Source: Xanthobacteraceae bacterium
Lineage (GTDB): Bacteria; Pseudomonadota; Alphaproteobacteria; Rhizobiales; Xanthobacteraceae
Reading direction: 5' to 3'
Length of the DNA: 5,903 bases
NCBI GenBank assembly: GCA_030043175.1
Contig: JASHYD010000977.1
Span: forward strand, 1-5,903
Shown in pieces: positions 1 to 5,903 of the stretch; within the stretch, counting starts at the first letter, position 1; each line of letters begins with the position of its first letter. The notes under the pieces were generated by a model. The model searched no databases, had not been told where the DNA came from, and saw only the letters and a program-made list of their open reading frames with translations. The translations under genes were made by a program, and so were the position numbers.

Positions 1-257
1 TCCGTCGTCGCGTCCACATCGTCAACCCCGACATAGCCAAGCCAGCTCGGGGGCGCGCCCATCTGCTTGGATTCCTCGGGCTGCTCCATCATGCCGGCCA
101 CCAGATTTTCGCCGGCGGTGAACAGGGTGTAGGGCATGCTCGGATTGGGGGCGGGCTGCGCGCTCCAACCGACCACCTTGGTGTAGTAATCCTTTGCGGC
201 TGCGGTGTCAGTCGTTATCAGCTCGTACCAAACGAAACGGCCGTGAGATGCGGACAT
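1..257 (-). CDS. VOC family protein (glyoxalase/bleomycin resistance fold), 5' part only
   Basis: The first 85 codons of a gene that runs off the left edge, starting at the ATG at 257-255. The protein begins MSASHGRFVWYELITTDTAA and continues with DYYTKVVGW, then MPYTLFTAGE, and then PPSWLGYVGVDDVDA. This is the usual order for one half of a vicinal-oxygen-chelate (VOC) domain: a beta strand, a helix carrying the 'A-x-x-FY-x-x-V-x-GW' signature, then beta strands. Members of the family are cytosolic, often metal-dependent, and include glyoxalases, dioxygenases and resistance proteins; the substrate here cannot be told. The start is well supported by GGAGG seven bases upstream, and the conserved N-terminal strand begins a few residues after it. 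A spacer of 321 bases separates it from the PAP2 gene upstream, so it probably has its own promoter. Whether the full protein has one or two VOC domains is unknown because the 3' end is missing. Confidence 0.85.
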   Translation of the reverse strand, partial: MSASHGRFVWYELITTDTAAAKDYYTKVVGWSAQPAPNPSMPYTLFTAGENLVAGMMEQPEESKQMGAPPSWLGYVGVDDVDATT

Positions 258-264
258 TGCAGAA

Positions 265-269
265 CCTCC
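265..269 (-). promoter_or_regulatory. Shine-Dalgarno site of the VOC gene
   Basis: Read on the minus strand this is GGAGG, seven bases before the ATG at 257-255. It is a near-perfect anti-16S match at ideal spacing and fixes the start of the VOC gene. Confidence 0.75.
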
Positions 270-451
270 ACTGGCGCCGAGCGGACGCCGTCTTGTTAGA
301 TACAATCGCTGGTTCGTTGCAGACGATGGAAGGCATCACGGCGGATTGGCCCTGACGACGCAAACGCGTGACTTCGATGGCGGGGGCAGCGTTACGACAG
401 GCGCGAGCAAAGCACAACTGCGTTCTTTGCCGCCCCTGGGCTTGCCCGCAT

Positions 452-485
452 GGCGCCGCAATCGAATTTGGCCTCTGGCGGCGCC
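452..485. repeat. GC-rich inverted repeat (possible hairpin)
   Basis: The arms GGCGCCGC (452-459) and GCGGCGCC (478-485) are perfect reverse complements around an 18-base loop. The hairpin lies about 95 to 125 bases past the PAP2 stop. No T run follows on the minus strand, so it is not a textbook intrinsic terminator. Both arms contain the self-complementary core GGCGCC, so chance pairing in GC-rich DNA is quite possible. Confidence 0.35.
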
Positions 486-578
486 GCTCCTTCTCGCGGC
501 TGGCCGGGACAGGTGAGGGACGCGCGGCGAATATGAATTTCCTGCCCGCTTGCCGGACGGCTGGCGTTTGCCGATGGG

Positions 579-1367
579 TCAGGCCGGCGGGGCCGGCTTG
601 TCGGGCCGCGCACCCCGGGACTCTGCCACCGGGAGAAATATCCGCGTCACGCTGCGGCCGAGCTTTTCGAGCATGACGTTGAGCGCACGTTCTTCCGACC
701 GGGTGGCGGGCCAGCGGAACAGAAAGCCGTGCACCGTCCATATCAGGAGGGCAGTAAATATTGCGGCGAAGATGACGTCGGAGAGGAAATGGCCGCCGGC
801 CACCAAGCGGATGCACGCGAAGGCGACGCCGTATAATCCGGCGGCGGCGAGCGCAATGTAGCGCCAGGGCGGCGGCGCTAACATGGCCGGCGCCGCCATC
901 CAGACTGCCGCGGAGGTTTCGCCGGAAACGAACGAGCAGTTAGAGTCGCAAGCGCCACGCGGATCCCACCACGGCATGAACCGGTATTCTCCACCGAATT
1001 GGGTTACCATTCCGGGGCGCGGCCGTGCCCACCCTTCCTTGAGAACCACATTGACAAGCAATCCGGGCCCGAGCGCCAGGGATACGACCAAAAACAGCGC
1101 CGCGCGAGTCGAAAGGAGGGAGGGACGCGCCGGCCAGAACATCCTCATTGCCAATGTGACGACCGCGGGCGCGATAGCCGCAATGATGACAAGTGGACCG
1201 ACCTGACGCACCGCCTCGATCAGCTGATCCAACCGGCGAACTCCCGGTCGGGCCGCGAGATCATAGAAGAATGACGCCACGCGCAGATCAAGCGACGGAT
1301 CGGCGGCAAAAATAACCCCGGTTAAAGCGCCAAGGAACACCAGGATGATGAGCGACGTGCGCGCCAC
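579..1367 (-). CDS. PAP2-superfamily membrane phosphatase with altered motif 2
   Basis: A 262-residue integral membrane protein of the PAP2 / type 2 phosphatidic acid phosphatase superfamily, which removes phosphate from lipid or sugar-lipid phosphates, usually on the outer face of the inner membrane. All three signature regions are in order: KEGWARPRP at 110-118 (the KX6RP motif, K110 and R117-P118), VSGET at 147-151 in place of PSGHT, and RLVAGGHFLSD at 187-197 (RX5HX3D, with nucleophile-type H193 and D197). Hydrophobic segments near 5-22, 58-74, 88-109, 170-186 and 196-214 suggest five or six membrane helices; the last 40 residues are a basic, Pro-rich cytosolic-looking tail. The start is a GTG at 1367-1365: an in-frame TAG lies five codons upstream, so translation cannot begin earlier, although no strong Shine-Dalgarno is visible. 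The oddity is E150 where most relatives have the motif-2 histidine. The substrate (lipid A, phosphatidylglycerophosphate, undecaprenyl pyrophosphate or other) cannot be told. Confidence 0.88.
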   Translation of the reverse strand: MARTSLIILVFLGALTGVIFAADPSLDLRVASFFYDLAARPGVRRLDQLIEAVRQVGPLVIIAAIAPAVVTLAMRMFWPARPSLLSTRAALFLVVSLALGPGLLVNVVLKEGWARPRPGMVTQFGGEYRFMPWWDPRGACDSNCSFVSGETSAAVWMAAPAMLAPPPWRYIALAAAGLYGVAFACIRLVAGGHFLSDVIFAAIFTALLIWTVHGFLFRWPATRSEERALNVMLEKLGRSVTRIFLPVAESRGARPDKPAPPA

Positions 1368-1514
1368 CGAATGAACGCCCTACTGCAGGGGATATCGAGA
1401 GCAACAGCGTCCGGTATGTCGCAAATTTCGCGCTTTCACAACCTTCTGTGCAGGTTCTGCGGGTCGGCGAAGCGGCTGCAGCGGCTCATTGTGGTGAGGA
1501 AATCTCCGGGGATA

Positions 1515-1531
1515 CGGGCAATTCTTGCCCG
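1515..1531. other. Short hairpin downstream of proB
   Basis: The arms CGGGCAA and TTGCCCG form a perfect 7-bp stem with a 3-base loop. It lies about 63 bases past the proB stop in the direction of transcription and upstream of the PAP2 gene. It could help end proB transcripts, but no T run follows it on the minus strand, so the terminator reading is weak. An AT-rich patch at 1543-1559, containing the near-palindrome AAATTAAATTT, sits between this hairpin and the proB stop. Confidence 0.35.
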
Positions 1532-1593
1532 CCGCGCGGTGCAAATTAAATTTTGTTTAGCCGAACATTTCGCCGGTACAGATGTGGTGCAAA

Positions 1594-2724
1594 CTACCGC
1601 CGGCCCAGCGCGAGATCGTCCCGGTGAATCATCTCGGCCCGACCCTCGATACCCAGCGCGAGCAGAATATTGCTCGACGGGCGGCCTTTAACCTTTTCGG
1701 CATCGGGGGCGTCATAGGCCACGAGACCGCGACCGATTTCCGCGCCATCTGGACCGCGCACGATGACCGCGTCGCCCCGGGCGAACTGTCCCTCGACCCG
1801 GATGACACCGACCGGCAGCAGGCTATTGCCGCGCCGCACAGCGTCTACCGCACCGGCATCGATGGTGAGCGTGCCCTTGGGCTCGAGCGAACCGGCGATC
1901 CATTTCTTGCGTGACGTTACCGGATTGCCGGGTGTCAAAAACCATGTCGATGCCGCGACCGCTGCGATCGCCCGCAGCGGGTGGTCGACCCGGCCCGAGC
2001 CGATCACCATGTGAGTACCCCCGGTGGTCGCGATCTTGGCCGCCTCGATCTTGGTCTGCATGCCGCCGCGGGCCAGTTCCGAACGCGCGGCGCCCGCCAT
2101 CGCCTCGATTTCCGGCGTGATGCGCTCGACCACCGGGATGAGCTTTGCGGTTGCGCTGCGGGCGGGCGGGGCATCGTAAAGCCCATCCACGTCGGAGAGC
2201 AGGACCAGAAGGTCGGCGCTGGCCATGGTGGCGACGCGAGCGGCCAGGCGATCGTTATCGCCGTAGCGGATTTCGTTCGTCGCGACGGTGTCATTCTCGT
2301 TAATGACGGGCACGGCCCGCCATTCGAGCAGCTTGGCGATGGTCGAGCGGGCGTTGAGATAGCGCCGCCGCTCCTCGGTATCCCCAAGGGTCACCAGGAT
2401 CTGGCCGGCACCGATGCCGTGCCGGCCAAGGGCCTCCGACCAGGTGCGCGCCAGCTCGATTTGCCCGACCGCGGCCGCCGCTTGGCTTTCTTCAAGCTTG
2501 AGCGGCCCCTTGGGGAGCCGGAGCACCGAGCGGCCGAGCGCGATCGCTCCTGACGACACCACCAGGAGATCGCGTTTGTCCCGGTGCAGGGCAGCGATAT
2601 CTTCGATCAGCGAAGCAAGCCAGGTTTGTTTCACGCGACCGGCCGCAGCGTCGATCAGAAGCGACGAGCCGACCTTGACGACGATACGGCGGAAGTCATG
2701 AATTGTTGGGAGCCTATTGGACAT
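1594..2724 (-). CDS. proB: Glutamate 5-kinase
   Basis: Phosphorylates L-glutamate with ATP to gamma-glutamyl phosphate, the first and normally proline-inhibited step of proline synthesis in the cytosol. The 376-residue protein matches the usual length (about 367-376). The amino-acid kinase domain shows VVKVGSSLL (15-23), VSSGAIALG (56-64), [25 protein letters not shown] (141-165, glutamate and nucleotide site), [10 protein letters not shown] (175-184) and [13 protein letters not shown] (220-232). A C-terminal PUA domain spans roughly 284-365. I chose the ATG at 2724-2722 because [19 protein letters not shown] is a typical ProB N-terminus. The same frame stays open back to a TTG at 2826, but the extra 34 residues do not look like part of the family. 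No good Shine-Dalgarno precedes the ATG. The partner proA and the obgE gene that often sits beside proB in alphaproteobacteria are absent from this window; upstream is a pseudogene and then fadJ. Confidence 0.96.
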   Translation of the reverse strand: MSNRLPTIHDFRRIVVKVGSSLLIDAAAGRVKQTWLASLIEDIAALHRDKRDLLVVSSGAIALGRSVLRLPKGPLKLEESQAAAAVGQIELARTWSEALGRHGIGAGQILVTLGDTEERRRYLNARSTIAKLLEWRAVPVINENDTVATNEIRYGDNDRLAARVATMASADLLVLLSDVDGLYDAPPARSATAKLIPVVERITPEIEAMAGAARSELARGGMQTKIEAAKIATTGGTHMVIGSGRVDHPLRAIAAVAASTWFLTPGNPVTSRKKWIAGSLEPKGTLTIDAGAVDAVRRGNSLLPVGVIRVEGQFARGDAVIVRGPDGAEIGRGLVAYDAPDAEKVKGRPSSNILLALGIEGRAEMIHRDDLALGRR

Positions 2725-2851
2725 GCCGCTTGAACGATATCGGACGTGCAGCCTTTCCGCGCCTGCCGCATTGGTTGCTGCAGGCGCAGATTTAAGATCG
2801 GTAGAGCATACGATCGCCGCAGGCAATCGAATCGTGGAGCCCGTAGGCGAT

Positions 2852-2868
2852 GGGCGCAGTTCGCGCCC
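2852..2868. other. Small GC hairpin upstream of proB
   Basis: GGGCGC and GCGCCC form a 6-bp stem with a 5-base loop, about 130 to 145 bases before the proB start and 60 bases past the pseudogene stop. It has no T run on either side. It may be a chance structure or part of the proB leader. Confidence 0.2.
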
Positions 2869-2909
2869 TGCGCGATCGTTCGCGCGTCACGGACGCGGCG
2901 GTCACCCCC

Positions 2910-2929
2910 AGAGACTGTTTTCAGTCTCT
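2910..2929. other. Perfect 8-bp hairpin over the SEC-C pseudogene stop codon
   Basis: AGAGACTG and CAGTCTCT are exact reverse complements; the 4-base loop is TTTT on the plus strand and AAAA on the minus strand. On the minus strand the stem begins inside the TAG stop (2930-2928) of the SEC-C pseudogene and a T run precedes it, followed by GGGGG rather than a T run. On the plus strand AAAA follows. It has the position of a gene-end hairpin but lacks the U-tract of an intrinsic terminator in either direction. Confidence 0.5.
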
Positions 2930-3169
2930 AAAAGTAATAGCCGCGATTGATGCCGTCGTAGCGTGCGGATTGCATACAGCAGCGTTTGAAATCTGCGCCC
3001 AGAGCCGCCCGGACACAGGTCGTTGCGCCCGAACTTCTCGGTCAATTCGACGTCACCATGGACCACGCGTTCACCGCGCCCGACCTTGGTTTCGGACGGG
3101 AATGAGTTCCGCCGCTTGCGCGTGGTGCTGAAGGCGGGGCAGGTCGTCGAAATCGCGATGCTTGCGTAT
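2928..3169 (-). pseudogene. Decayed small SEC-C zinc-motif protein gene
   Basis: A remnant of a small protein of about 80 residues, readable only by joining three frames. Frame 1 starts at 3169 with [20 protein letters not shown] and goes on to LIPVRN. Near 3085-3095 the reading moves to frame 2, [20 protein letters not shown] followed by [12 protein letters not shown]. After TTT at 2989-2991 it moves to frame 3, [20 protein letters not shown], ending at TAG (2930-2928). Each shift equals one inserted base. The joined middle and end match the SEC-C consensus GRNDPCPCGSGKKYKxCC, a zinc-binding motif best known from the SecA C-terminus and found in many small proteins of unknown role. Damage: the likely ATG is now ATA (3169-3167), although GGAGG remains six bases upstream. 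The second motif cysteine is Gly (GGC at 3009-3007) and the proline before the first is Leu. The motif identity is firm; the N-terminal frame and exact shift points are inference. Confidence 0.75.
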
Positions 3170-3287
3170 GGCACACCTCCACAGTTATGCGGGCGCCAAT
3201 TTCGCCGCGCCGCCCCTCCTATCGTGTCGCCGCCGCGCAACCAAATCCCGTTTGCGTCTAACCTCTGGTGAACCGACCCGGACCCCG

Positions 3288-5501
3288 TCACGCTGCCTTC
3301 TCGCCTTGCCCCGGCGCGAACCGCCCGTAGAACCTCTCGTTCCGCGCCGCCATATCGAGCAGCAATCGTGACGGCGCGAAGCGCGGGCCGTGCTTTGCGG
3401 CGAGCCATTCGCACAGCGCCACAAAGCGTTTCATCCCCGTCATGTCGATATAGCTCAGCGTGCCGCCGGTGAAGGGTGCGAATCCGAAGCCCAGGATCGA
3501 GCCGACATCGGCCTCGCGCACATCGGTCAGTACGTTTTCCTCGAAGCATCGTGCGGTTTCCAGCGCCTGGATGCCGAGCAGACGGTCTTTGAGCTCCTGC
3601 ACATCAATGGTATCGGGATCGAGCTTTGAGGGTTGCAGCTCCGCGAGCCCAGGCCACAGTTTCTTCGCGCCCCGTTCCGGATAATCATAAAATCCTTTGC
3701 GGTTCTTGCGGCCGAACCGGCCGCGTTTCTCGACCATCTCGGCGAGCAACGCCTTTTGGCGGGCATCGACCGCCGCCGTGCCGAGATCGTCTTCGGTGGC
3801 CTTCAAGATCTTCCAGGCGAGATCCACCGCGACTTCGTCGTTGAGCGCCAGCGGGCCGACCGGCATGCCGGCCATGCGGCCGACATTCTCGATCATGGCA
3901 GGCGGCACACCCTCGGTGAGCATCAGATGGCCTTCGCGAATGTAGGTGCCAACCACGCGCGAGGTGTAGAACCCACGCGAATCGTTGACCACGATCGGCG
4001 TCTTGCGGATCGCCCGGACATAATCGAGCGCTGCCGCGAGCGCGGCATCGCCGGTGTTTCGTCCGAGAATGATTTCGACCAACGGCATCCGCTCGACCGG
4101 CGAAAAGAAATGAATGCCGATGAAGCGCGACGGGTCCCGAAACTCCCGTGCGAGCGAGGAGATCGGCAAGGTCGAGGTGTTGGAGCCGAACATGACGTGA
4201 TCGCCCATGGCGGCTTGCGCCTTGGCGTAGGCGTCATTCTTCACGGCGCGATCCTCAAACACCGCCTCGATGATGAGGTCGCAGTTGCGTAATGCCGCGT
4301 AATCCGTGCTTACGGTGATGCGCGCCAGCAGCGCGTCGCGGTCGGCCGCAGTGGCGCGGCCCTTGTTGACCTGCTCGGTGATGAGCTTATGGGATTGCGC
4401 CTTGCCCTTGTCGGCGGTCTCCTGGTCGCGGTCGATGAGCACGACATCGATGCCGGCCTGGGCTGTCACGTAGCCGATGCCTGCGCCCATGAAGCCGGCC
4501 CCGATGACGCCGATGCGTTGGAATTTGCTCGGCTGAATTGCCGCGGGACGCCGCGCCCCCTTGCCCAGCTCCTGCATCGATACGAACAGCGACCGCATCA
4601 TGGCGGCCGCCTCGGGCGAGCGCAGGATCTTCGCGAACCAGCGCGACTCGACCTTGAGCGCGAGGTCCATCGGCAATTGCAGACCTTCGTACACCACCTG
4701 CATGATGGCCCGCTGGGCCGGATAGTTGTCGTAGGTTTCGCGCCGGTAGATCGCGTTGGCCGCCGGGAAAGTCATCATGCCGGCCTTGGAATAGACGGAC
4801 CCGCCGGGCAAGCGAAAACCGTCAACGTCCCAGGGGTTCTTGGCCTTGCCGCCAGCCTTGATCCAGTCCTTGGCGGTCTTGATGAGATCGTCTTGGGGCA
4901 CCACGGCGTCGATCAGCTTGATCGCCTTGGCGCGGTCGACGCGAAGTTGATCGCCTTTGAGGAGAAATTGAAGCGCGTCCGCTGGCGCAAGCATACGGGA
5001 GACGCGGGTGGTGCCGCCGGCGCCTGGAAACAGCCCGACCTTGACCTCTGGCAGTCCGAGACGGGTTTTCGGATTCTGCGACGCAACCCGATAGTGGCAG
5101 GCGAGCGCAAGTTCGAAGCCGCCGCCTACTGCCGTGCCGTTGAGGGCTGCGACCCACGGCTTTCCGCAGGTCTCGATGCGGCGGTAGAGCAGCGACAGCT
5201 TGCGGCTTTCTTCGAAGAGGCGCAGCGCCGCATGTTCCTCGCCCTCATCCTTGGCGAGTGTCGCAAATGTGCGGCCGAGCGATTCCAGGAGGGTAAGGTC
5301 GGCGCCGGCGCAGAACGTTTCCTTGGCCGAGGTGATCACCACCCCCTTGACCGCAGCATCGGTGGCAAGCCGCTCGACGATGGCCGATAACTCTTCGATG
5401 CCTTGGAGCGTGATCACATTCATGGATCGATCGGGCACATTCCAGCTCACAAGCGCAATGCCGTCGTTGCCGATGGCGAGTTCGAAATTCGTGTAGGTCA
5501 T
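3288..5501 (-). CDS. fadJ: Bifunctional enoyl-CoA hydratase / 3-hydroxyacyl-CoA dehydrogenase (FadJ/FadB type)
   Basis: Carries out two successive steps of cytosolic fatty-acid beta-oxidation: hydration of trans-2-enoyl-CoA, then NAD-dependent oxidation of L-3-hydroxyacyl-CoA to 3-ketoacyl-CoA, which a separate thiolase cleaves. The 737 residues fit the family (about 700-740). The crotonase domain (about 1-200) has the oxyanion-hole segments CAGAD (64-68) and [18 protein letters not shown] (121-138); catalytic glutamates are likely E130 and E152 (in [12 protein letters not shown]). The NAD-binding Rossmann domain begins near 328 with GAGFMG (334-339). The dehydrogenase His-Glu pair is H464 in [11 protein letters not shown] and E476 in MPLVEII, with GSNTSTLP at 439-446. 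The C-terminal dehydrogenase domains run from about 508 (RGFYTSRV) to [12 protein letters not shown] (678-689). The ATG at 5501-5499 has AGGAG six bases upstream. Nine bases separate it from the cupin stop, indicating one operon. No thiolase or acyl-CoA dehydrogenase gene is in the window, so fadJ rather than fadB is a convention. Confidence 0.95.
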   Translation of the reverse strand: MTYTNFELAIGNDGIALVSWNVPDRSMNVITLQGIEELSAIVERLATDAAVKGVVITSAKETFCAGADLTLLESLGRTFATLAKDEGEEHAALRLFEESRKLSLLYRRIETCGKPWVAALNGTAVGGGFELALACHYRVASQNPKTRLGLPEVKVGLFPGAGGTTRVSRMLAPADALQFLLKGDQLRVDRAKAIKLIDAVVPQDDLIKTAKDWIKAGGKAKNPWDVDGFRLPGGSVYSKAGMMTFPAANAIYRRETYDNYPAQRAIMQVVYEGLQLPMDLALKVESRWFAKILRSPEAAAMMRSLFVSMQELGKGARRPAAIQPSKFQRIGVIGAGFMGAGIGYVTAQAGIDVVLIDRDQETADKGKAQSHKLITEQVNKGRATAADRDALLARITVSTDYAALRNCDLIIEAVFEDRAVKNDAYAKAQAAMGDHVMFGSNTSTLPISSLAREFRDPSRFIGIHFFSPVERMPLVEIILGRNTGDAALAAALDYVRAIRKTPIVVNDSRGFYTSRVVGTYIREGHLMLTEGVPPAMIENVGRMAGMPVGPLALNDEVAVDLAWKILKATEDDLGTAAVDARQKALLAEMVEKRGRFGRKNRKGFYDYPERGAKKLWPGLAELQPSKLDPDTIDVQELKDRLLGIQALETARCFEENVLTDVREADVGSILGFGFAPFTGGTLSYIDMTGMKRFVALCEWLAAKHGPRFAPSRLLLDMAARNERFYGRFAPGQGEKAA

Positions 5502-5507
5502 GGATTG

Positions 5508-5512
5508 CTCCT
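5508..5512 (-). promoter_or_regulatory. Shine-Dalgarno site of fadJ, overlapping the cupin stop codon
   Basis: On the minus strand TAGGAG combines the cupin stop TAG (5513-5511) with the AGGAG of the next gene, six bases before the fadJ ATG. Ribosomes ending on the cupin gene would uncover or directly reuse this site, which supports translational coupling. Confidence 0.75.
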
Positions 5513-5903
5513 ACCACTCTGGCCTCGCTGACCCGATACGTTCGGCAGAGGCTGATACACCCACGAAGCTGTCATCGCCCGGCCCGCCTTTGCGAAGATA
5601 GCGCGCACCCGTTTCATCCTGCTCCATACGCAGGTCGATATCGGGATATTCAACGCGCTGGCGCGGTGCGCGGATGCCGACCCCCACATAGACGGTATCG
5701 CGGTCGGACCGATTCATCAAACGGCCGTTGGCGACTCCGGCCTTGAACCCGGCCGCATCGCCCGGGCGCATGACGACCTCGCCGTCGTCTTCGCATAGCA
5801 CAACCTCCCCAGCCAGCACGTGGGCGAACTCATCCTCAGCCGCATGCCAGTGGCGCTGCGAGGATGCCACCCCGGGTTTCAACGTCGTTAGGTTGATTCC
5901 CAA
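5511..5903 (-). CDS. Cupin-domain protein, 3' part only
   Basis: The last 130 residues of a cupin protein whose 5' end lies beyond the right edge. The frame is open at the edge, and the TTG there is probably an internal Leu codon rather than a start. The first cupin motif is clear: G11 then H18-W-H20 then E25 then G32, fitting G-X(5-6)-HXH-X4-E-X6-G, so a metal site with two His and one Glu is likely. The second motif is G41-EVVMR-PGDAAGFKAGVAN (41-59). It keeps the Gly, Pro and Asn, but the histidine usual in this part of the barrel is not visible; the stretch after it reads NGRLMNRSD. The C-terminal 50 residues (YPDIDLRMEQ, RYLRKGGPGDDSFVG) are typical of small cupins with an acidic, metabolite-handling look. 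The substrate is unknown. It is directly followed by fadJ, so a role linked to acyl-CoA or carboxylic-acid metabolism is possible but unproven. Confidence 0.85.
   Translation of the reverse strand: MGINLTTLKPGVASSQRHWHAAEDEFAHVLAGEVVLCEDDGEVVMRPGDAAGFKAGVANGRLMNRSDRDTVYVGVGIRAPRQRVEYPDIDLRMEQDETGARYLRKGGPGDDSFVGVSASAERIGSARPEW

Larger units (their letters stand above)
258..578. other. Gene-free spacer between the PAP2 and VOC genes
   Basis: These 321 bases lie downstream of the PAP2 stop and upstream of the VOC start. Long open frames cross it on both strands, but their translations are rich in Arg, Ala and Pro and show no recognisable domain, which is expected in GC-rich non-coding DNA. The only structure I see is a GC-rich inverted repeat at 452-485 and a weak dyad at 293-305 (TTGT and ACAA arms around five bases). 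I find no clear sigma-70 promoter and no hairpin followed by a T run. Confidence 0.6.

Noticed and set aside
293..305. Dyad TTGT-N5-ACAA upstream of the VOC gene as an operator
   Set aside because: Only four pairs per arm and no convincing promoter around it; too weak to call.
208..816. A 202-residue minus-strand frame across the PAP2 3' end and the spacer
   Set aside because: Out of frame with both PAP2 and VOC genes, Arg/Ala/Pro-rich with no recognisable motif; a shadow of GC-rich DNA.
1436..1489. A 17-codon open frame on the minus strand upstream of the PAP2 gene (MSRCSRFADPQNLHRRL), a possible leader peptide
   Set aside because: No Shine-Dalgarno, no attenuator-like hairpin tied to it, and no codon pattern suggesting a sensed amino acid.
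2725..2826. An in-frame N-terminal extension of proB from a TTG at 2826
   Set aside because: It adds 34 residues not expected in ProB, whereas the ATG at 2724 gives the normal length and N-terminus.
2785..2845. tRNA-like words on the plus strand (GGTAGAGCA followed by TCGAATC)
   Set aside because: The D-stem partner is absent, no anticodon stem of 5 pairs forms, and there is no acceptor stem. Chance resemblance.
2984..2995. Programmed frameshift at TTTCAAAC in the SEC-C gene
   Set aside because: A second shift, a lost start codon and a lost cysteine in the same short gene make decay the simpler explanation.
2902..3549. A 215-residue open frame on the minus strand crossing the 3' end of fadJ
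   Set aside because: Its first part is fadJ in the wrong frame. Only its last 60 or so residues carry meaning, as one frame of the SEC-C pseudogene.
4389..5390. A 333-residue open frame on the plus strand opposite fadJ
   Set aside because: It is the antisense shadow of a strongly recognised gene, a common effect of GC-rich codon use. Its translation shows no domain.

Overview
The window looks like a piece of a GC-rich alphaproteobacterial chromosome, most likely Hyphomicrobiales (Bradyrhizobium/Xanthobacteraceae-like). This is inferred from the strong G/C bias at third codon positions and the flavour of the proteins; there is no rRNA or other decisive marker. Every gene I can support lies on the minus strand, so transcription runs from right to left. 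I see no tRNA, rRNA, CRISPR array, insertion sequence, phage gene or attachment site.

Layout in the direction of transcription. (1) 5903-5511: the 3' part of a cupin-domain gene cut by the right edge. (2) 5501-3288: a complete 737-residue bifunctional enoyl-CoA hydratase/3-hydroxyacyl-CoA dehydrogenase (FadJ/FadB type, fatty-acid beta-oxidation). Its Shine-Dalgarno sequence overlaps the cupin stop codon, so the two are probably co-transcribed and translationally coupled. (3) 3287-2725: a stretch with no intact gene. It holds a decayed small SEC-C zinc-motif gene (3169-2928) with a lost start codon, two frameshifts and a lost cysteine, and a perfect hairpin sits on its stop codon. (4) 2724-1594: proB, glutamate 5-kinase, the first step of proline synthesis, with its PUA domain intact. 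(5) 1593-1368: a spacer with a small hairpin and an AT-rich patch. (6) 1367-579: a PAP2-superfamily membrane phosphatase in which the histidine of the second signature motif is a glutamate. (7) 578-258: a gene-free spacer with one GC-rich inverted repeat. (8) 257-1: the 5' part of a VOC (glyoxalase/bleomycin-resistance) family gene cut by the left edge.

The genes do not form one pathway. Only cupin-fadJ has operon-like spacing; proB, the PAP2 gene and the VOC gene are separated by spacers of about 220 to 560 bases and are probably expressed independently. proB has neither proA nor obgE beside it here. Mostly this is an ordinary housekeeping/accessory mix, and I found no convincing new multi-gene system. 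The items most worth a second look are the SEC-C pseudogene and the altered catalytic motif in the PAP2 protein.
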